A DNA stretch of 8,168 bases from Candidatus Zixiibacteriota bacterium (GTDB lineage Bacteria > Zixibacteria > MSB-5A5 > SM1-73). Below are positions 1-5,398 of the stretch, in pieces; within the stretch, counting starts at the first letter, position 1, and each line of letters opens with the position of its first letter. The stretch lies in assembly GCA_020341875.1 (NCBI GenBank), contig CP070839.1, forward strand, positions 747,485-755,652, given 5' to 3'. The notes beneath the pieces were generated by a model that searched no databases, was not told the origin of the DNA, and saw only the letters and a list, made by a program, of their open reading frames with translations. The position numbers and the translations under genes are program-made.

Positions 1-57
1 AGGTTTACGGAGTCAGTATGCGGAACACTTTGAAATGCCAAAAGCAGGAGTCTTAAA

Positions 58-576
58 ATGACGTGGAACAAAAAGCTCGGGTTCATCACCGGATCGCTCC
101 CGCTGTTCAGCGGGGAAGGTGGCTCTAACTCTCCGGCAGCAGATGCTGCAGCAGAAAAAGCCAAAGTCGCCCAGGCAATTCATGACTGCATCGAGTGGCC
201 TTACCCGGAGAAGAGCCTGGAGCGGCTCTACTCCGCAATAGCCAAGGACCCGTCGTTTTTCATCTTTCATCCCGATTCAAAATCCACCATCATGGGTTTC
301 GACGCCTTCCAAAATCTGGTCGAGAACGTTTTCATGAAGCCAGGTTTCAAGCCAACCGGAAGCGACATCAGAGAGCTGAGAGTCAATCTGTCGCGGTCCG
401 GCGACGTTGCCTGGTTTTCGGCTATTCTGGATGATTTCGGAAAAGACAACGGCAAGCCCTATGCATGGTTGAACACCCGGTGGACGGGCGTTCTGGAGAA
501 GCGCGAGGGGAAGTGGTTGATTGTACAGATGCACTTCTCGTTCGCATCCGATGCACAGAGCGAGGAGAATGCCTAA
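58..576 (+). CDS. SnoaL-like / NTF2-fold protein (ketosteroid isomerase-type family)
   Basis: This 172-residue protein has the look of the NTF2-like (SnoaL_3 / DUF4440-type) cone-fold family, whose members act as small isomerases, hydrolases or ligand-binding proteins. The core runs from about residue 35 to 165. It includes FFIFHPDSKSTIMGFDAF (an early strand and helix), a central stretch with DVAWFSAILDD, and the C-terminal strands RWTGVLEKREGKWLIVQMHFS, a characteristic ending for the family. Residues 1-30 are low-complexity, rich in Gly, Ser and Ala, and only weakly hydrophobic, so I do not call a signal peptide. The ATG at 58 is supported by AGGAG at 46-50, seven bases upstream. The stop codon lies inside the outer arm of the attC-like repeat at 571-731, as is common for integron cassette genes. 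The substrate is unknown; fold assignment is fairly secure, function is not. Confidence 0.85.
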   Translation: MTWNKKLGFITGSLPLFSGEGGSNSPAADAAAEKAKVAQAIHDCIEWPYPEKSLERLYSAIAKDPSFFIFHPDSKSTIMGFDAFQNLVENVFMKPGFKPTGSDIRELRVNLSRSGDVAWFSAILDDFGKDNGKPYAWLNTRWTGVLEKREGKWLIVQMHFSFASDAQSEENA

Positions 577-731
577 CCGAAGGATTGAACGCAGAGAATC
601 CAGATCTGCGGCCGGGAAGGCGGACCGGGCAAATCAGGCCCGTTCAAGAACAGATGATGCCGGCTATAGATGGTGAACCGGAGGCCTTCGCCTTTGACAA
701 TTCTCTGCGTCAATTGCCGGAAGTGTTAGGT
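571..731 (+). repeat. attC-like imperfect inverted repeat (candidate integron recombination site)
   Basis: The outer arms are GCCTAAC (571-577, matches RYYYAAC) and GTTAGGT (725-731, matches GTTRRRY), which pair over six Watson-Crick bases plus a G-T pair. Inside an unpaired segment (about 578-583 and 715-724) the inner arms pair: 584-599 with 700-714. They share CGCAGAGAAT (590-599) opposite ATTCTCTGCG (700-709), then ATTGA pairs on the outer side with one extra A (588 or 589) bulging from the left arm. Outer box, unpaired spacer, inner box and one extrahelical base in the left inner box is the known attC layout. The centre (600-699) holds smaller inverted repeats such as CGGGC/GCCCG. At 161 bases it is longer than most attC sites, and the right spacer is longer than usual. 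No integrase is in view, so function is inferred. Confidence 0.5.
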
Positions 732-755
732 TATTAATTCCTTCGGGGGAAATGC

Positions 756-1964
756 GTGAAAAGGAACAACTACAAAGTCTTTTCCCAGGGAAGAATCGGC
801 TCTCTGACGCTGTCGAATCATCTGGTTCGGTCCGCAACCTGGGACCCGTCCATTCTGCACCGGCGGAGAATGAATAATGAGGTGTTGAACCTGTACCGGG
901 AACTTGCTCGAGGCGACGTGGGTCTGATCATAACAGGGGACTTCTCTGTCGTTCCGAAAGGAATGCTGGACGAGCCGAAATCCGGGTTTCCAGAGATGTC
1001 CTATGCGGATGTGAGGATTGAGGGGCTTGCTGATTTGGCGGAAGAGGTTCACGCATCCGCACCCGACTGCAAGATTCTGGCACAGGTCAGCGGGGAATAC
1101 CCGGGCGTGGGCCCCTCGAATATTCCTTCGCCCTTCAGCAGGGCGAAGCTGAAGCCCCTTTCCCCAGAACAGATTCAAGCGATCGTCAACTGCTTCATCC
1201 AGGCCATAGGCGGTGTCAAACAGGATGGGTTTGACGGGGTGCAGCTTCATGCGGCGCATGGGGGGCTGTTGAGCAGATTCCTCTCCCCATATACGAACCG
1301 CCGCGAGGACCAGTACGGGGGCTCGGTGGAGAACCGGGCAAGAGTCATAAGAGACATCATCATCGGGGCGAGAAAAATCGTGGGAGACTTTCCCATCCTG
1401 ATCAAGATGAACTGCACGGACTACGTGGAGGGGGGCACCGACATCGATACTTTTCCTGAATTGGCGCGGGCGATAGAGCGTTCGGGCGTCGATGCCATTG
1501 AAATCAGCGGTGGGATGTGGGATTGTTTGGTCAGGACGGAAGACGAACTTGGTTTTCGTCCCGTACCTGCTCCGGAGTCGCATACCCGCATCAAGAGCCC
1601 GGGGAAACAGAGCTACTTCCTAAAATTTGCTGAGAAGCTAAACTTAGCCGTACCGTTGATCCTGGTAGGCGGCAACAGAGATATCGAGCGACTGGAGGAG
1701 ACAATAGGACAAGGAAAGGTGGACTTCTTCGCTCTGTGTCGACCGCTAATCAGTGAACCGGGATTACCCAAACGCTGGCTGGAAGGCCGTGGAAGCGGTG
1801 GCACGGACTGCATTTCCTGCAACGCTTGCATCTATGACATGTGGACGCACCTTGAGGAAGAGAAACCCTGGGTTGCCGCCTGCTTGGTCAAACACGATAG
1901 GAAGAAGCTTAAGATTGCAGAGGAGTGGCTTTCGTCGTGGGTGAAGAAGAATGTTGTCAGTTGA
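756..1964 (+). CDS. Old Yellow Enzyme-family NADH:flavin oxidoreductase with C-terminal Fe-S-type cysteines
   Basis: This is a 402-residue FMN-dependent TIM-barrel oxidoreductase of the OYE / 2,4-dienoyl-CoA reductase group, which reduces activated C=C bonds or oxidises related substrates in the cytoplasm. The family signature is clear: H165-x2-H168, then GGLLSRFLSPYTNRR and QYGGSVENRARV (about 169-200), followed by ILIKMNCTDY and late barrel strands with LILVGGN and FFALCRPLISEPGLPKRW (FMN phosphate region). After the barrel comes C352-x2-C355-x2-C358-x17-C376. This resembles the 4Fe-4S motif of trimethylamine dehydrogenase and 2,4-dienoyl-CoA reductase, but those have a shorter gap before the last cysteine. 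The protein ends about 25 residues later and lacks the FAD/NAD domains of the long (about 670 aa) members. The GTG start at 756 follows GGGGGA (745-750). An out-of-frame ATG at 752 is not the start. The gene begins 24 bases after the attC-like site. Confidence 0.9.
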   Translation: MKRNNYKVFSQGRIGSLTLSNHLVRSATWDPSILHRRRMNNEVLNLYRELARGDVGLIITGDFSVVPKGMLDEPKSGFPEMSYADVRIEGLADLAEEVHASAPDCKILAQVSGEYPGVGPSNIPSPFSRAKLKPLSPEQIQAIVNCFIQAIGGVKQDGFDGVQLHAAHGGLLSRFLSPYTNRREDQYGGSVENRARVIRDIIIGARKIVGDFPILIKMNCTDYVEGGTDIDTFPELARAIERSGVDAIEISGGMWDCLVRTEDELGFRPVPAPESHTRIKSPGKQSYFLKFAEKLNLAVPLILVGGNRDIERLEETIGQGKVDFFALCRPLISEPGLPKRWLEGRGSGGTDCISCNACIYDMWTHLEEEKPWVAACLVKHDRKKLKIAEEWLSSWVKKNVVS

Positions 1965-2026
1965 AATAGCGGGTGAGGAGCTCCATACTCCTGAGGTCAT
2001 TCGGGATTGTGCAACAAAATATTATC

Positions 2027-2031
2027 GAGGA
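2027..2031 (+). promoter_or_regulatory. Ribosome binding site deciding the kinase start
   Basis: GAGGA lies eight bases before GTG 2040. A longer reading from TTG 2007 would add eleven residues without a matching Shine-Dalgarno sequence and without family-like residues, so the GTG is preferred. Confidence 0.6.
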
Positions 2032-2039
2032 TATGCACG

Positions 2040-2615
2040 GTGAATCTTATTTTCGTCCACGGAATGCCTGGAGTCGGTAAGCTTACCGTTGCGCGGGAAT
2101 TGTCTCGGCTTATCGGATACAAACTGTTTCACAACCATCTGACTGTGGATCTGGTAGAATCAGTGTTCGAATTCGGGACTCAGACCTTCGTGGAACTCAG
2201 AGAGTCGATTTGGTTGTCGGTTTTCGAGAAGGCGATGGATTCCGGTTTGCCCGGTCTCATATTCACCTTTGCCTTCGAACCCACCGTTACCGCCTGCTTC
2301 GTTCCGGCGACCGTGGAGATGATCGAGAGTCGTGGCGGAAACATCTTTTTTGTTGAGCTCAGGTGCGATCCGGATATCCTGGAAGGTCGTTTGACCGATC
2401 CCTCTCGCGCAGCCTATCGAAAACTCACCTCAGTGTCAAAGCTCAGGGAGCTTGTAGCTCAAGATGCCCTTGCGACGCCACCACTGCCACGACGCAATCT
2501 CGTGGTCGATATAACGGAACTCAGCCCTGAAAAGGCAGCGCGATGGATCTGCACGAGGGTCGGGATCAAGACGAGAGAAGCTGACCAACAAGCTGATTCG
2601 GCCCGTATGGGTTGA
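2040..2615 (+). CDS. Small P-loop NTPase, shikimate kinase/AAA_33-like
   Basis: A 191-residue single-domain P-loop protein. The protein opens directly with strand 1 and a Walker A loop, VNLIFVHGMPGVGKLTVARE (G8 to T16). The residue after GK is Leu rather than Ser/Thr, with Thr next. From memory, GKLTVA together with the following FHNHLTVDL (residues 30-38) defines a family of uncharacterised kinase-like proteins, so this is a family trait and not a defect. Later segments include LIFTFAFEP, a strand FFVELRCDP (typical of nucleoside and small-molecule kinases before the lid) and a lid-like basic stretch ending in YRKL. NLVVDITELSPEKAA is the terminal strand and helix. The phosphoryl acceptor is unknown. 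It starts 75 bases after the oxidoreductase and is followed by repeat copy A. A TTG at 2007 is the alternative start. Confidence 0.75.
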   Translation: MNLIFVHGMPGVGKLTVARELSRLIGYKLFHNHLTVDLVESVFEFGTQTFVELRESIWLSVFEKAMDSGLPGLIFTFAFEPTVTACFVPATVEMIESRGGNIFFVELRCDPDILEGRLTDPSRAAYRKLTSVSKLRELVAQDALATPPLPRRNLVVDITELSPEKAARWICTRVGIKTREADQQADSARMG

Positions 2616-2622
2616 GTGGAAC

Positions 2623-2662
2623 AGTAGTCCAGGAGCCCCGCGCTTCTGGCACTGGCCTGACC
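2623..2662 (+). repeat. Post-stop intergenic repeat, copy A
   Basis: The first of three related sequences, each just downstream of a stop codon. It begins AGTAGTCCAGGAGCCCCG (2623-2640), has a variable middle, and ends CCTGACC (2656-2662). It starts seven bases after the kinase stop. Within it CCAGGAGC (2629-2636) can pair with GCTTCTGG (2642-2649), an eight-pair stem with one G-U and a five-base loop. No T-run follows, so it is not a standard intrinsic terminator. Confidence 0.65.
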
Positions 2663-2696
2663 AACGGAGCTTGTCACAGATAAGGAGGGTAACCTC

Positions 2697-3116
2697 GTGC
2701 AGAAAGAAGAAGGTATTGCAGAAGGCCTCGCACTGGTCAATAACGCCAAGATCTCCATGCTAGGAACGAACGGAGATGATGGGTATCCCAATATCAAGGC
2801 AATGATCAAAGCGGAGAACGAGGGTCTGAAGAGGATCTGGTTCAGTACTAATACGTCATCAAAAAGAGTTGCCCAGCTCCTCCGCGACCCGAAGGCGTGC
2901 GTTTACTTCGTGGATTTCGAGCAGTGGAAGGGCTTGATGCTGGTGGGTAACGTGGAGGTGCTTCAAGACGCAGAGTCCAGAAAACGTTTGTGGACAGAGG
3001 GGGATGAGAAGTATTATCCTTTGGGCGTCACTGACCCCGATTACTCGGTCCTCCGCTTCACGGCCAAGTGGGCGAACTATTATCACGCGTTATCCAATGT
3101 GACTTTTCAACTGTAA
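2697..3116 (+). CDS. Pyridoxamine 5'-phosphate oxidase-like flavin-binding protein (general stress protein 26 type)
   Basis: A 139-residue single-domain split-barrel protein of the PNPOx-like superfamily, close to the 'general stress protein 26' group. These bind FMN or a related flavin/deazaflavin as dimers in the cytoplasm and are usually redox or stress proteins, not true vitamin B6 enzymes. The order of strands is readable: AKISMLGTNGDDGYPNIKAM (17-36), RIWFSTNTSSKRVAQLLRDP (the family's flavin-phosphate region), ACVYFVDFEQWKGLMLVGNVEVLQD, then RLWTEGDEKYYPLGVTDPDY and LRFTAKWANYYH. Its length is normal. The GTG start at 2697 is decided by a near-perfect AAGGAGGG (2682-2689), eight bases upstream. 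It lies between repeat copies A and B, as if in its own unit. The physiological substrate cannot be read from sequence. Confidence 0.88.
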   Translation: MQKEEGIAEGLALVNNAKISMLGTNGDDGYPNIKAMIKAENEGLKRIWFSTNTSSKRVAQLLRDPKACVYFVDFEQWKGLMLVGNVEVLQDAESRKRLWTEGDEKYYPLGVTDPDYSVLRFTAKWANYYHALSNVTFQL

Positions 3117-3127
3117 ATCTGGAAAGT

Positions 3128-3172
3128 TGTAGTCCAGGAACCCCGTGCCCATTCGGATGGGCCCGCCTGAGG
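3128..3172 (+). repeat. Post-stop intergenic repeat, copy B
   Basis: The second copy of the family. TGTAGTCCAGGAACCCCG (3128-3145) is followed by a longer variable middle and then CCTGAGG (3166-3172). It begins eleven bases after the stop of the flavin-binding protein gene. The middle carries an additional hairpin absent from copy C (see the folded element at 3141-3186). Confidence 0.65.
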
Positions 3173-3186
3173 TGGTCAGGCCGGGG
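3141..3186 (+). other. Predicted three-way-junction fold in repeat copy B
   Basis: Three perfect nested helices can be drawn. The outer stem is CCCCG (3141-3145) with CGGGG (3182-3186). One inner hairpin is GCCCAT-TCGG-ATGGGC (3147-3162). A second is GCCTGA-GGTGG-TCAGGC (3165-3181). The joining segments are only one and two bases. It sits in the 104-base gap before the exported NIF3-like gene, 34 bases before its ATG. It could act as RNA (leader structure, processing site) or as a DNA element; nothing distinguishes these. There is no T-run for termination. Confidence 0.45.
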
Positions 3187-3206
3187 CACCCGTCTAATCC
3201 TGTCAG

Positions 3207-3213
3207 AAAGGAG
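3207..3213 (+). promoter_or_regulatory. Ribosome binding site deciding the NIF3-like start
   Basis: AAAGGAG lies seven bases before ATG 3221. The reading frame is open upstream to 3068, but that extension overlaps the preceding gene and lacks a signal peptide, whereas the ATG immediately opens a hydrophobic leader. Confidence 0.8.
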
Positions 3214-3220
3214 AACCAAA

Positions 3221-3742
3221 ATGAAGGCAATTGTCATCATAGCAATGCTTGCAGTCATGGCTGCGTCCGCTTCTTGCTGCAGCACCGAAGGTGACCGTTT
3301 AACCCCTGGGACTGCATCAGCGGTTTCTATAGATGACATCCAAGGAGAATCCTTTCAGCTGGAACGGGTGTACCTGGTGAGCGTTAACATCCCTGACGAA
3401 GATGTAACGAGGGTATTAGATTCACTAACATCAGTCGTTCCTCTGGTTTACGGGAAATACGATCGAGTGGCATTCCGCTCAGCATCAGGCGTTGAGCAGT
3501 TTCGCCCTCTGGCTGGCTCACGCGCGGGAGCTCAAGAGGAACTTTCAGAATATGAAACTGTCCGTGTGTCATTCTCTATCCCACAAGATACAGAGACCTT
3601 GAGAAAAACCATCGATGCTATTCGCAACTCTCATCCTTACGAAGAACCGGTGATCAACATCCAGGAGGGCTGGACGAGCAGGGCCACGGGTAAAGAGGAT
3701 GAGACAAACCCGAACCGTTGGTGGAACCGAGAAGACAACTAA
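3221..3742 (+). CDS. Exported or lipoprotein-like protein with a stand-alone NIF3/YqfO insert-type (CutA/PII-like) domain
   Basis: The 173-residue product starts with a short signal-like leader: MK, a hydrophobic stretch at 3-15, then ASASCC at 15-20. A cysteine after a small-residue run suggests a lipoprotein, but the lipobox is weak (no Leu at -3). After a linker comes an alpha/beta domain at about 47-148: LERVYLVSVNIPDEDVTRVL (47-66), GKYDRVAFRS (78-87), FRPLAGS (94-100), ETVRVSFSIP and HPYEEP (138-143). GxYD, FRPL and HPYEEP are hallmarks of the CutA-like insert domain of NIF3/YqfO proteins, also found alone as a small protein of about 100 residues usually named 'NGG1p-interacting factor NIF3'. 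Those are normally cytoplasmic; here it appears exported. The tail after 148 is polar and ends WWNREDN. The domain is a likely ligand or metal binder, but its function is unknown. It lies between repeat copies B and C. Confidence 0.8.
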   Translation: MKAIVIIAMLAVMAASASCCSTEGDRLTPGTASAVSIDDIQGESFQLERVYLVSVNIPDEDVTRVLDSLTSVVPLVYGKYDRVAFRSASGVEQFRPLAGSRAGAQEELSEYETVRVSFSIPQDTETLRKTIDAIRNSHPYEEPVINIQEGWTSRATGKEDETNPNRWWNREDN

Positions 3743-3754
3743 TCCATCGCCAGC

Positions 3755-3783
3755 AGTAGTCCAGAAACCCCGCACCCCTGACC
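3755..3783 (+). repeat. Post-stop intergenic repeat, copy C (shortest)
   Basis: The third copy: AGTAGTCCAGAAACCCCG (3755-3772), almost no middle, then CCTGACC (3777-3783). It begins twelve bases after the NIF3-like stop and ends nine bases before the ATG of the hydrolase, occupying the place where a Shine-Dalgarno sequence would be expected. Confidence 0.65.
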
Positions 3784-3792
3784 TGCGTGCTC

Positions 3793-4575
3793 ATGAAAAA
3801 CCTAAAAACATATGGAAAACCGCCATTTAACGTAGCCGTCATTCACGGCGGGCCGGGTGCGGCCGGAGAAATGGCTCCGGTGGCGCGCGGACTGGCATCC
3901 GGCTGGGGCGTTTTGGAGCCACTTCAGACCGCGGCAACACTTGAGGGACAGATCGAAGAGCTAAGGACTGTTGTGGAAGAGGAGGGGGACCTTCCCGTCT
4001 TTTTGATTGGTTTCTCCTGGGGAGCGTGGCTCAGTTACCTGCTTACCGCTCGTTATCCATCATTCGTCGGGAAGCTGATCCTCATTGGAAGTGGCCCGTT
4101 TGAAGAGAAGTATGTTGCGGGAATCCAGGAGACGAGGTTAAGTCGTCTCACGGAGGACGAGAGAACGGAGGTCGAGTCTCTGTATGAGGTTCTGGAGAAT
4201 CCAGCCGCTCCCGAAAAAGGCGAGGCCTTTGCGCGGTTCGGAGAACTGTTTTCAAAAGCTGACGCGTATGACGCAATTCAACTCGAATCCGAACCGGTCG
4301 ATTATCAGCCTGACATTTTTCTGCGCGTGTGGCGAGAGGCTGCGGAACTGAGAAGGAGCGGAGAGCTTCTTAAACTCGGAAGACAGATCAAATGTCCGGT
4401 AGTGGCGATTCATGGCGACTACGATCCCCACCCGGCTGAAGGGGTTCAAAAGCCCCTGTCTGCCACTCTAAAGAGCTTCAGGTTTATCCAGCTGGAAAAC
4501 TGCGGGCACAAGCCCTGGATCGAACGACAGGCCAAAGATAAATTCTACCAAATCCTCAAAGAACAATTGCGCTAA
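3793..4575 (+). CDS. Alpha/beta hydrolase
   Basis: A 260-residue single-domain serine hydrolase. HGGPG follows the first strand (oxyanion-hole region), and the nucleophile elbow is GFSWG with Ser75 (G73-F-S75-W-G77). The acid is probably Asp209 or Asp211 in HGDYDPHP, and the catalytic His is probably H239 in CGHKPW. A helical cap segment, rich in Glu and Arg, fills about 105-190. Family members cleave esters, amides, peptides or C-C bonds; the HGGPG motif recalls the proline iminopeptidase/MhpC branch, but the substrate cannot be told. No Shine-Dalgarno sequence is visible: repeat copy C ends nine bases upstream, and a GTG at 3787 is the only nearby alternative, adding two residues. Translation may be weak, coupled or helped by structure. 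The 3' end overlaps the -35 of a promoter-like sequence. Confidence 0.85.
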   Translation: MKNLKTYGKPPFNVAVIHGGPGAAGEMAPVARGLASGWGVLEPLQTAATLEGQIEELRTVVEEEGDLPVFLIGFSWGAWLSYLLTARYPSFVGKLILIGSGPFEEKYVAGIQETRLSRLTEDERTEVESLYEVLENPAAPEKGEAFARFGELFSKADAYDAIQLESEPVDYQPDIFLRVWREAAELRRSGELLKLGRQIKCPVVAIHGDYDPHPAEGVQKPLSATLKSFRFIQLENCGHKPWIERQAKDKFYQILKEQLR

Positions 4576-4594
4576 AGAGAACAACTGTTATAAT
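4567..4594 (+). promoter_or_regulatory. Sigma-70-type promoter candidate
   Basis: TATAAT at 4589-4594 is a perfect -10 match. TTGCGC at 4567-4572 gives a half-matching -35 with a 16-base spacer. It overlaps the last codons of the hydrolase and points at the SnoaL-like remnant starting 82 bases later. Confidence 0.35.
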
Positions 4595-4676
4595 TGCAGT
4601 GAACGGTAGAGTCGACGGCAGGGGCTCGATTGCCAGCCTTCGGGATCATTGGCCCAAAACTTGAAAGGGTTCTGGT

Positions 4677-4973
4677 GTGCAATCTCGAAAAGCTCGACAT
4701 TTGGCGCGTTTGTTCACATCGATTTGCGTGGTAAACCTGTTGTTAGGTGGCCGTGGAATCGACGACGAGGAAATTTCCCGAGAAAGGGATATCGCCGCCA
4801 TCAAGCAGTTCTTGGAAAGTTCCGGAGAAGCTGTCAGTGTGGGCGACGTGGAAGGCGAAGTAAATCGGTTCACCGAGGACGGCATCTACATGCGGCCGGA
4901 TGCACCTGCTATTGAGGGCCATGACAGACTCCGCGAGTGGTTCGAGCGAAGGTTTTCGCAATCGCGCCGTTGA
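4677..4973 (+). pseudogene. C-terminally truncated SnoaL-like / DUF4440 remnant
   Basis: The reading frame gives 98 residues. A GTG start at 4677 has AAAGGG (4664-4669) seven bases upstream, so it may still be translated. The first 25 residues form a basic then hydrophobic leader (RKARHLARLFTSICVVNLLLGG) that could be a signal peptide. From about residue 34, ERDIAAIKQFLESSGEAVSV, RFTEDGIYMRPDAPAIEGHD and LREWFERRF are typical of the first half of DUF4440/SnoaL-like proteins, which normally run to about 130-160 residues. Here the frame stops after FSQSRR. The strands that should follow are absent from all three forward frames, so this is a lost C-terminus, not a simple frameshift. It differs in subfamily from the NTF2-like protein at 58-576. 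A functional short protein cannot be excluded but would lack half the fold. Confidence 0.6.
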
Positions 4974-5044
4974 CACAGATGGTTGGCTGACCGGCAAGGC
5001 CAACTCGGCTAAAGAGGCAAAATCTCAGGAGATGGAGGTAAAGA

Positions 5045-5343
5045 ATGCAATTCATCGTCGCAGCTTACGATGGCACTGATCAAGACACATTGGGAAGAAG
5101 GCTGGCGGTTCGGGAAGCTCATGTCAAATCAACTAAGGAGATGTTTGACAATGGCAAATGGTTATATGCGGCCGGTATCCTGATGATAATGGAAAGATGA
5201 TCGGCTCAATGATAGTCTGCGAATTTCCTGCCCGGGACGAGCTCGAACAATGGCTGAAACAAGAGTCTTATGTTGTCGGGAATGTTTGGAAAGAGATCGA
5301 TGTTAACCGCTCACAAGTGGCGCGTTTCTGTGTCGGCAGGTAA
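5045..5343 (+). pseudogene. YCII-family (YciI-like) protein broken by a one-base frameshift
   Basis: ATG 5045 has GGAGG at 5034-5038, six bases upstream. The first frame reads MQFIVAAYDGTDQDTLGRRL, then REAHVKSTKEMFDNGKWLYAAGI, and stops at 5198-5200. The second half continues in another frame from 5182: DDNGKMIGSMIVCEFPARDE, then LEQWLKQESYVVGNVWKEID, to the stop at 5341-5343. Joined at 5181/5182, where one base is missing after CT of a Leu codon, the product is a 99-residue YCII-domain protein of normal length and complete family pattern (Y-D near the start, a His in REAH, the D-G-x-M strand, WL-Y---VW near the end). YCII domains are ferredoxin-like folds with a proposed catalytic His/Asp. 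No slippery heptamer is visible at the junction, so mutation or a sequence error is likelier than programmed frameshifting. Confidence 0.8.
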
Positions 5344-5398
5344 GAGAGAAGCAGAAGGCTACGGAGCCCAGCGCAGTTCTCAATGAAAGAGGGAGAAT

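Noticed and set aside
694..699. Perfect TTGACA -35 box before the oxidoreductase gene
   Set aside because: At a 15-19 base spacing there is only CCGGAA-like sequence, and the next AT-rich hexamer (TATTAA, 732-737) is 32 bases away. The bases also belong to the attC-like arm.
726..1583. Long reverse-strand open frame of 285 residues opposite the oxidoreductase
   Set aside because: It is the antisense of a gene with an unmistakable family signature, shows no domain, and has no convincing ribosome-binding site.
2611..2617. GTTGAGT overlapping the kinase stop, matching GTTRRRY
   Set aside because: No pairing partner box within attC distance on either side; the 7-base degenerate pattern occurs several times by chance in this window.
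3147..3162. GCCCAT-TCGG-ATGGGC hairpin as an intrinsic terminator
   Set aside because: It is followed by CCGCCTGA and not by a T-run.
4742..4748. GTTAGGT identical to the right box of the attC-like site
   Set aside because: It lies in the reading frame of the SnoaL-like remnant, and I found no RYYYAAC partner or inner arms upstream.
5177..5190. Programmed frameshifting in the YCII gene
   Set aside because: ATCCTGATGATAAT has no slippery heptamer and no clear stimulatory stem-loop follows; a simple lost base explains it better.
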